5,859 nt of DNA, from assembly GCA_033720955.1 (NCBI GenBank), contig JAWWBN010000241.1, positions 1 to 5,859 on the forward strand. The letters are read 5' to 3'. The DNA is from JAWWBN01 sp033720955 (GTDB taxonomy: Bacteria; Acidobacteriota; Thermoanaerobaculia; Multivoradales; JAHEKO01). The notes under the pieces were generated by a model, which was not told where the DNA came from, made no database searches, and was given only the letters and a program-made list of their open reading frames with translations. The position numbers were made by a program, and so were the translations under genes. Shown here piece after piece: positions 1 to 4,660 of the stretch (positions are counted from its first letter, which is position 1; the number at the start of each line of letters is the position of its first letter).

Positions 1-610
1 AGCCGGTGCGGAGGAGCGAGCCCAGGAGCTGGTCGAGGGCGAAGGCGGTGGCCAGGACGACCCCCGGCCGGCCGTCGCGCTGGCGGGCCGAGAGCCACGA
101 GCGCGCCCTGCCGAAGGAGACCCCGCCGCCGCCGAAGGCGCAGGCGCTGCCCGGGGCGGCGTGCCGGCGCAGCACCCGGTCGGCCAGGAAGCCGAGACTC
201 GAGTCGGGGACCTGCTCGCGCGACGGGATCAGCGAGAGCACCGGCGCCCGGCCGAGGCGGGTCAGCAGGGCGTCGGGGAAGGTGGCGTCGATCACCGCCT
301 CGTAGAGCTCCGGGTACGGGTGGTGGTGGACGCCGCGGCGCTCGCCGGTGGTGCCGCTGGAGCGGAAGACCTCCCGAGCGGGCGCCGCGGCCAGCTCGAC
401 GGTGCGGAAGGCGCTCGCCGGCACGAGCGGCAGGTCGCGCCATCCGGAGGCTCCGTCGGGGGTGACGCCGCGGCGCTCGCAGAGACGGCGGAAGGGCTCG
501 ATCCGCTCGTACTGGAAGGCGAAGGCCGCCCGCGCCAGCTCGTCGAAGGTCTCGCTGCGGTCGCCCTCGACGAAGCGCTGGATGCGGTCGGGGAGGCGGC
601 TCTCGGCCAT
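1..610 (-). CDS. LuxE-family acyl-protein synthetase / acyl ligase, N-terminal part
   Basis: The ATG is at 610-608; 203 codons are visible and the frame is open to the left edge, so the C-terminus is missing. The key signature is the adenylate-forming loop FRSSGTTGE at residues 82-90, the ATP phosphate-binding motif of acyl-adenylating enzymes. The preceding LPLVPASAFR (60-69) and the following IPSREQVPDSSLGF (128-141) and LATAFALDQLL (186-196) are typical of the LuxE/acyl-protein synthetase branch rather than ordinary acyl-CoA ligases. Family role: activation of a fatty or other carboxylic acid as acyl-AMP and transfer to a protein or carrier thiol. The substrate cannot be told here. LuxE proteins are roughly 350-400 residues, so about half is present. 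No signal peptide or membrane segment is seen, so it is probably cytosolic. There is no clear Shine-Dalgarno before the ATG. It is divergent from the ferredoxin gene. Family call confident; exact reaction not. Confidence 0.85.
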   Translation of the reverse strand, partial: MAESRLPDRIQRFVEGDRSETFDELARAAFAFQYERIEPFRRLCERRGVTPDGASGWRDLPLVPASAFRTVELAAAPAREVFRSSGTTGERRGVHHHPYPELYEAVIDATFPDALLTRLGRAPVLSLIPSREQVPDSSLGFLADRVLRRHAAPGSACAFGGGGVSFGRARSWLSARQRDGRPGVVLATAFALDQLLGSLLRTG

Positions 611-686
611 CCCGGAGAGACTACCGCGAGGCCGGCGCCGGGACGTCTGATAGGGTTCCACAACGCAACGGGAGGTGGCAGGCAGG
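611..686. promoter_or_regulatory. Divergent intergenic spacer, probable promoters for both directions
   Basis: This 76-base gap separates two genes that start in opposite directions, so it should hold both promoters. Rightward, TAGGGT at 651-656 is a plausible GC-organism -10 box, without a recognisable -35. Leftward, TAGTCT (minus strand, 623-618) is a weak -10 candidate only 7 bases from the acyl-ligase ATG. A perfect 10-base palindrome, ccggcgccgg, lies at 632-641 near the middle; it could be an operator, but such palindromes arise easily in DNA this GC-rich. The gap and orientation are seen; the promoter boxes are inferred. Confidence 0.35.
671..677 (+). promoter_or_regulatory. Strong ribosome binding site that fixes the ferredoxin start
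   Basis: GGAGGTG is a seven-base match to the anti-Shine-Dalgarno. It lies 9 bases before the ATG at 687. An in-frame GTG at 675 overlaps this site and so could not use it. ATG 687 is therefore the better start. None of the other visible starts in the window has a site this good. Confidence 0.8.
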
Positions 687-1061
687 ATGGAGTTTCCCTA
701 CCGCAAGAAGATCGAGATCGACAAGGCGGAGAGGCCGCGCGAGCCGAAGCAGCTCGCGGTCATCGACCAGACCGGCTGCACCGGCTGCGAGGCGTGCATC
801 GCCTTCTGTCCGGTGGACTGCATCGAGATCGTCCCCGGTCCCGAGCACCCCGACTTCATGAAGCTGGTCGAGGTGGACCTGGAGCGGTGCATCGGCTGCC
901 AGCTCTGCGCCCGGTACTGCCCCTGGGAGACCATCGACATGTGGGGCTACGAGGAGGGGGTCGAGGTGGCGCCGTCGCTGACGGTGCGCTCCCTGATCTA
1001 CGACTACGACCCCGAGGAGATGCACGAGGCCGCCGAGGCCCGTGCGGCGGCCGGCTCGTGA
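687..1061 (+). CDS. Ferredoxin-type protein with two [4Fe-4S] cluster motifs
   Basis: A 124-residue soluble protein with two classic cluster motifs: C31-x2-C34-x2-C37-x3-C41-P and C68-x2-C71-x2-C74-x3-C78-P. Each ligates a [4Fe-4S] cluster, with the fourth cysteine of one motif completing the other cluster, as known for 2[4Fe-4S] ferredoxins. C45 is an additional cysteine just after motif 1. The 26-residue spacer between motifs (rich in P, E, D) is longer than in small clostridial ferredoxins. A charged N-terminal arm of 30 residues and a C-terminal tail with an acidic, tyrosine-containing IYDYDPEE stretch (104-111) flank the core. The likely role is cytosolic electron transfer; the redox partner is unknown. 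There is no membrane segment or signal peptide. The start is ATG 687 on Shine-Dalgarno grounds. The stop overlaps the start of a 62-residue gene. It could instead be a small subunit of a larger oxidoreductase encoded elsewhere. Confidence 0.93.
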   Translation: MEFPYRKKIEIDKAERPREPKQLAVIDQTGCTGCEACIAFCPVDCIEIVPGPEHPDFMKLVEVDLERCIGCQLCARYCPWETIDMWGYEEGVEVAPSLTVRSLIYDYDPEEMHEAAEARAAAGS

Positions 1062-1246
1062 GCGGCCCGGACGGCGCCGCCGACCCGGAGCTCGAGGCCG
1101 CCCTGAAGGCCGTCCTGAAGGTCGTCTTTCGCGACCACCCGCTGACCGCCAACCAGCTTCTGAGCCTGGCCGCCGAGCTGCAGAAGGTGGGCGTCCACCG
1201 CCTGGTGGAGGAGCACCTGGAGCGCAGCCGCCGGACCGAGCGCTAG
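1058..1246 (+). CDS. Small helical protein of unknown function, translationally coupled to the ferredoxin
   Basis: This 62-residue frame opens with GTG at 1058-1060, sharing GTGA with the ferredoxin stop (1059-1061), and ends with TAG at 1244-1246. I do not recognise the family. The composition is protein-like: an acidic start (residues 5-14), an amphipathic stretch LEAALKAVLKVVFRDH (12-27), a second helix-like stretch ANQLLSLAAELQKVG (31-45) after an LT cap, and a charged end VEEHLERSRRTER (50-62). It has no cysteine, signal peptide or membrane segment. It has no Shine-Dalgarno of its own, so expression probably depends on ribosomes terminating on the ferredoxin. The coupling suggests near-stoichiometric production and perhaps a physical partner of the ferredoxin; this is inference. 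The same frame stays open far upstream as an artefact of high GC, so the GTG is chosen on the overlap alone. Confidence 0.65.
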   Translation: MSGPDGAADPELEAALKAVLKVVFRDHPLTANQLLSLAAELQKVGVHRLVEEHLERSRRTER

Positions 1247-1249
1247 CGG

Positions 1250-1287
1250 GGTGCGGCGAGCCTCCCTCCCGGGAGGAGGCCGTCACC
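1250..1287 (+). terminator. Possible hairpin terminator after the ferredoxin pair (no U tract)
   Basis: Starting 4 bases after the TAG stop, ggtg-cggc (1250-1257) pairs with gccg-t-cacc (1279-1287), enclosing the perfect palindrome cctcccgggagg (1265-1276). No T run follows on the plus strand, so it is not a standard intrinsic terminator. It may stabilise the 3' end or act with the next hairpin (1298-1315). Confidence 0.35.
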
Positions 1288-1289
1288 TC

Positions 1290-1315
1290 AAAAAAAGGCC
1301 CCGCTCTCGCGGGGC
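1290..1315 (-). terminator. Intrinsic terminator of the nuclease-helicase gene
   Basis: Read on the minus strand, GCCCCGC (1315-1309), loop GAGA (1308-1305) and GCGGGGC (1304-1298) form a perfect 7-bp G/C stem with a tetraloop. After one C (1297) come seven T residues (1296-1290). This is a textbook Rho-independent terminator, 79 bases past the TGA of the gene ending at 1395. The direction is set by the T tract: on the plus strand the hairpin is preceded by A residues and followed by no T run. Confidence 0.88.
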
Positions 1316-1324
1316 TGAGGAGGA

Positions 1325-1366
1325 GGGATGGAGGGGAGTCGCGCCGTCGCGGCTCGGCCTCCACCC
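1325..1366. repeat. Long imperfect inverted repeat (hairpin) in the convergent spacer
   Basis: Arms gagtcgcg (1336-1343) and cgcggctc (1348-1355) pair across the 4-base loop ccgt, with one G-T wobble. After a small internal loop the stem continues with tggagg/cctcca (1329-1334 with 1358-1363), then, past a bulged A, ggg/ccc (1325-1327 with 1364-1366). In total about 17 base pairs. It lies in the 3' untranslated region of the minus-strand gene, directly before its terminator. Possible roles are 3'-end stability, a backup terminator structure or a processed 3' RNA. No homology is known to me. Confidence 0.5.
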
Positions 1367-1394
1367 TTGAGTACGGAAAAACGGGGTCGATCGT

Positions 1395-3836
1395 TCAGTT
1401 TTTCTGACGCGAGGCCGCGGTGGGCTCGATCCCGGCGAAGAAGCGCCTCGCCGCTTCGCCGGGATCGCCCACCAGGCTCTCCGGCTCGTCGCCCGCGGTC
1501 CACTCGGCGGGCAGGTGGGCGCGGTAGGGCCGCTGGAGAAAGCGGCGGTCGAGAAGGGCGATGATGCCGACGTCGTCGGCCGAGCGGATCAACCGGCCGG
1601 CGGCCTGCACCACCCGGGTCATGCCGGGGACCACGAAGGAGTACTCGAAGCCGCGCTCGAAGCGCTCCTGGTAGTACCCGCGCAGCAGCTCCTGCTCCAG
1701 GGTCACCGCGGGCAGACAGGGCCCCACGACGACGACCGCCTGGAGCATCTCGCCGGGGTAGTCCACCCCCTCGGCGAAGACGCCCCCCGCCACCGCCATG
1801 AGCAGCACCGGACCGGCCAGCGGGGAGCGCAGCAGATGCAGCATCTCGGTGCGCTCGCGGTCGCTGTCGCCGCGTTCCTGGACCAGCACCCGCCGGCCGT
1901 CCAGCTCGAGCCGCGCGTGCACCTGGCGCAGGAACTCGTAGCTGGGGAAGAGAGCCAGGGTGTTGCCCGGCACCTCGCGCACCATCGCCGCCAGACGCTC
2001 GGCGATCGGTCCGTAGTTGCCGGCGCGCTCGCGGTAGGTGGTGGCGACGGTGTCGTCGATCACCACCCGGCGGTTCTCGGCCGGGAAGGGGCTGGGCACC
2101 GAGATCGAGGCGGTGCGGTCGGCGTCGAAGCCGATGAGGTCGCGGTAGAACTCGGGCGGCGACAGGGTGGCCGAGAGCCCGATGGTGGACCGGGTGCGGT
2201 TGATCACCCCGCCCAGGAAGCGGCTGGGGTCCTTGCAGAGCACCCGGATCCGGTCCTCGCCGTCCGCCCGCTCGACGCAGTGGCTGAAGGCGTCGCCGGA
2301 GGAGAGGGCGAGGCCGTCCAGGAAGCGCAGGAGGTCGAAGTAGAGACCCACGAAGGGGTCTTCGGCCCGGTAGCTGGTCGTCTCCCGCTGGTGCTCGAGA
2401 TAGGCCACGAAGGCCTCGTCGAAGTCGGGACGCAGCGCCCACAGCTCGTCCTCGGGGAGGAGCGCCTCCGCCGCCCGGACGGCGCCCCCCAGCTCTTCCA
2501 GCCCGTGGTCTACGGCGCGCGAGATGGTCTTGGCCAGGCGCCGGCAGCAGGCGGCGGCGTCGGCCTCGGCCGCCGAGCGCCCCACCGGCAGCGCCTCGGC
2601 CGCCCGCCACGCCTCGAGGGCGGAGAGCGACGGGCTGTAGTAGCCGCGGCCGCGCTCGACCAGGTTGTGGATCTCGTCCACGATGACGACGACGTTCGAC
2701 AGGTCGGAGTCGCGGCTGAAGTGCGACAGCGAGACGTAGGGGTCGAAGGCGTAGTTGTAGTCGCAGACCACCACCTGGGCCTTGCCGGTGAGCTCCAGGC
2801 TCACCTCGAAGGGACAGACCTCGGTCGCCGAGGCCACGGCGTAGACGTCGTCGGGGAGCAGGGTGGGGAAGTCTCCCAGCAGGCGCCGGACGATCCCCGA
2901 GCGCTCCACCTTGAGGTAGTAGTCGCGCGCGTAGGGGCAGAACTCCTCGTGGCAGATGACCTCGTCGTTGGCGCACATCTTGGCCTTGGCGCGCAGCCGC
3001 AGCGAGTGGAAGGCGCGCTCCTCGTTGAGGATCTCCAGCACCCGGGTGGCCATCTCCTGCTGCAGGGTCTTGGCGGTGAGCACGTAGACCCGCTGCTGGC
3101 GCTCGAGGGCGAAGCGCAGCGCCGGCAGCAGGGCGGCGACGGTCTTGCCGATGCCGGTGGGCGCCTCCACCAGCAGGTGCGACCGGGTGGAGAGCGCCTC
3201 CTCCACCGCCGCGACGATCTCCGGCTGGCCGGGGCGCATCTCGGGATAGGGGAAGCGCAGCCGCCCGCCTGCCCGCCGCCGCCGCTCGGCCGCCTCCGCC
3301 TCCTCCTGGAGCGCATGGATCAGCCGGTTGAGCCGCAGGCGGACGGCGGTCTCCACCTCGTCCGGGTCGAAGTCGATCTCTTGGCGCTCTGTGCGGCCGC
3401 TGCCGATCTCGATCAGCACCAGCTCCACCCCCGCCACCTCCCGGCCGAGCCGCGACAGCATCCAGCCGTAGATGAGCGCCTGGCGCTCGTAGATCTCGCG
3501 GGCTCCGGCGGAGAGCTGCCCGCCGCGTCGCACCGACTTGATCTCCTCGACCACCGCGCCGCCGCCGGCCGCCTGGCGCAGGCCGTCGATCCGCCCCTGC
3601 ACCGTCACCCGCCAGCCGCGGTGGTCGAGCTCTACCGAGACGGGCACCTCGCGCTGGTATGCGGGGCTCTCGGCCAGCGCCTCCTCCTGGTAGCGGCTGT
3701 GGATCGCCTGCCCCATCCAGAGCCGCTCGTAGCCGCCGCGGTTGACGAAGCCCAGGTTGCGGCGGAGCCGCGCGTCCAGCAGGTCGGCCACCGCCAGCTC
3801 GAGGGTCCGCTCCTCGAAGTCGAAGCGCGGCGCCAT
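1395..3836 (-). CDS. PD-(D/E)XK nuclease fused to a DinG/XPD-type iron-sulfur DEAD_2 helicase
   Basis: An 813-residue superfamily 2 DNA helicase. Residues 1-180 look like a RecB/Cas4-type nuclease: H46 in GQAIHSRYQ, D84 in GRID, E98-x-K100 in EEIKS, and Q119-x3-Y123 in RQALIYGW. The helicase core follows. EAPTGIGKT (224-232) is Walker A with K231, LTAKTLQQE (253-261) is motif Ia, and DEIH (387-390) is motif II. GLSATLSP (553-560) is motif III, EGVDYPG (689-695) is motif V and QAAGRLIRS (744-752) is motif VI. Cysteines C288, C295, C300 and C341 sit between motifs Ia and II, where XPD/DinG proteins hold a [4Fe-4S] cluster. Family knowledge predicts ATP-driven 5'-3' unwinding with ssDNA cleavage in repair. 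All catalytic residues appear intact. The start is ATG 3836, with no Shine-Dalgarno but a TATACT just upstream. It has its own terminator. The fused architecture is known in bacteria, although its precise role is not settled. Confidence 0.93.
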   Translation of the reverse strand: MAPRFDFEERTLELAVADLLDARLRRNLGFVNRGGYERLWMGQAIHSRYQEEALAESPAYQREVPVSVELDHRGWRVTVQGRIDGLRQAAGGGAVVEEIKSVRRGGQLSAGAREIYERQALIYGWMLSRLGREVAGVELVLIEIGSGRTERQEIDFDPDEVETAVRLRLNRLIHALQEEAEAAERRRRAGGRLRFPYPEMRPGQPEIVAAVEEALSTRSHLLVEAPTGIGKTVAALLPALRFALERQQRVYVLTAKTLQQEMATRVLEILNEERAFHSLRLRAKAKMCANDEVICHEEFCPYARDYYLKVERSGIVRRLLGDFPTLLPDDVYAVASATEVCPFEVSLELTGKAQVVVCDYNYAFDPYVSLSHFSRDSDLSNVVVIVDEIHNLVERGRGYYSPSLSALEAWRAAEALPVGRSAAEADAAACCRRLAKTISRAVDHGLEELGGAVRAAEALLPEDELWALRPDFDEAFVAYLEHQRETTSYRAEDPFVGLYFDLLRFLDGLALSSGDAFSHCVERADGEDRIRVLCKDPSRFLGGVINRTRSTIGLSATLSPPEFYRDLIGFDADRTASISVPSPFPAENRRVVIDDTVATTYRERAGNYGPIAERLAAMVREVPGNTLALFPSYEFLRQVHARLELDGRRVLVQERGDSDRERTEMLHLLRSPLAGPVLLMAVAGGVFAEGVDYPGEMLQAVVVVGPCLPAVTLEQELLRGYYQERFERGFEYSFVVPGMTRVVQAAGRLIRSADDVGIIALLDRRFLQRPYRAHLPAEWTAGDEPESLVGDPGEAARRFFAGIEPTAASRQKN

Positions 3837-3919
3837 GCGGGGAGTATAGGCGCGTCCCGCGGCACGAGCCGCGGAGCGGGACGGCCCGTCGGTGGGCCGG
3901 GTGCGTGCGCCGCGCCGGC
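3837..3919 (-). promoter_or_regulatory. Spacer with likely helicase promoter and hairpins
   Basis: On the minus strand TATACT (3848-3843) matches the -10 consensus at five of six positions and ends 6 bases before the helicase ATG. Transcription would start at or next to the ATG, giving a leaderless mRNA, consistent with the absence of a Shine-Dalgarno. No good -35 box is seen. Upstream lie two inverted repeats: cggccc/gggccg (3882-3887 with 3894-3899), and ccgcggc/gccgcgg (3857-3863 with 3868-3874), which competes with an outer pairing gtcccgc/gcgggac (3854-3860 with 3876-3882). None carries a T tract, so termination of the preceding gene here is uncertain. Confidence 0.45.
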
Positions 3920-4660
3920 CTAGCGGCGCCCGCCCGACCGGGCGGCGGCGCCCGGGACCGACGGCTCCGGCCCCGACTGCGAGGCGACCAGGAAACCGTC
4001 GGGCTCGAACGCTACGTCCGCGTAGGTGAAGACGCCGGGGAAGCGCGCCACGAAGTTGGCGCTGGTCCCGGGCGGCAGCGACGTCGCCGAGAGCTCGGCG
4101 AAGGCGCTCGCGAGCTCCTCGCCGTCGGCGTCCAGCAGCCGCACGCCGAGTGTGGTCGAGAGAACCGCGTGGGGGCTGGTGTTGGCGAGACGGCCGACGA
4201 TGAGCACCCCGTCGGCGCCCTCGGCGGGCGGCTGCTCGCTCCAGCTCGTGACCTGGAGCCGTGGGCGCTCCGGCTCCTCCCCCTCGGCGGTCTGCTGCTC
4301 CGTTGCCGGGTCTACGTGCCGCACGTCGGCGTCGGTGATCACCAGCCCTCTCTTTCCCGTCGCGGCCGTCGGGCGACGGATCGGCAGGGCCGGCGGCTCG
4401 GGCTCGGGCTCCGGGGCCGCCTCCGCCCGGGCCGCGCTCTCCGTGGCGGCGCGGCTGGCGGCGAGGTCCACGTCGCCGGCTCGCATCGAGGCCAGCGCTC
4501 CGCCGGGCAGCCGGAAGATCACCAGCCCGTCGCGCACCGTCCAGGACCCCTCGGTCTCGACGCTCTCCCCGTCGCGGGTCACCAGCCAGTCGGCGGCCGC
4601 CGGCGGGCCGGCGGCGAGGCCGGCGGCGCAGGCCAGGAGAAGGGTCAGCGCGCGGCGCAT
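3920..4660 (-). CDS. Secreted protein with C-terminal FxLYD-like domain, partner of the PilY1-like gene
   Basis: A 246-residue protein from ATG 4660 to TAG 3922-3920. MRRALTLLLACAAGLAAG followed by PPAAA and D24 is a signal peptide, with probable cleavage after A23; C11 makes a poor lipobox, so a lipoprotein is less likely. Residues 24-72 form a small motif-like domain (DWLVTRDGESVETEGSW, then GGALASMRAGDVDLAASR) that binds nothing I can name. A linker rich in A, P and E (76-100, including PEPEPEPP) follows. Residues 135-226 resemble FxLYD-type beta-sandwich domains: VGRLANTS, a predicted strand run VRLLDADGEELA, then PPGTSANFVARFP. These occur in secreted and envelope proteins. The TGATG overlap with the upstream gene implies co-production, so a role in pilus assembly or surface attachment is inferred. 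The last 20 residues are Gly/Arg/Ser-rich and look disordered. Confidence 0.8.
   Translation of the reverse strand: MRRALTLLLACAAGLAAGPPAAADWLVTRDGESVETEGSWTVRDGLVIFRLPGGALASMRAGDVDLAASRAATESAARAEAAPEPEPEPPALPIRRPTAATGKRGLVITDADVRHVDPATEQQTAEGEEPERPRLQVTSWSEQPPAEGADGVLIVGRLANTSPHAVLSTTLGVRLLDADGEELASAFAELSATSLPPGTSANFVARFPGVFTYADVAFEPDGFLVASQSGPEPSVPGAAARSGGRR

Noticed and set aside
675..686. Alternative ferredoxin start at GTG 675, adding four residues.
   Set aside because: It overlaps the Shine-Dalgarno GGAGGTG itself, while ATG 687 lies 9 bases after it.
161..1057. Long plus-strand open frame upstream of, and in frame with, the 62-residue gene.
   Set aside because: It crosses the acyl-ligase on the other strand and the ferredoxin in another frame, has an Arg/Gly/Ala-rich composition without any recognisable motif, and is explained by the lack of stops in GC-rich DNA. 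Only the part from 1058 onward is credible.
1393..1408. Small hairpin tcag-ttttt-ctga over the helicase stop codon, considered as a terminator.
   Set aside because: Only four base pairs, and it overlaps the stop codon. The strong terminator at 1290-1315 explains the end of the transcript.
1288..2976. A second long minus-strand frame inside the helicase gene.
   Set aside because: Arg/Pro/Gly-rich translation typical of an off-frame reading; it runs through the terminator hairpin and has no domain.
1515..3923. An 802-codon open frame on the plus strand opposite the nuclease-helicase.
   Set aside because: Its product is a His/Val/Gly/Leu-rich mirror of the helicase codons with no motifs, while the minus-strand frame carries every nuclease and helicase motif.
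4380..4425. Repetitive GGCTCGGGCTC-type sequence, considered as a tandem repeat element.
   Set aside because: It encodes the in-frame Pro-Glu linker of the secreted protein and is explained by that low-complexity protein segment.
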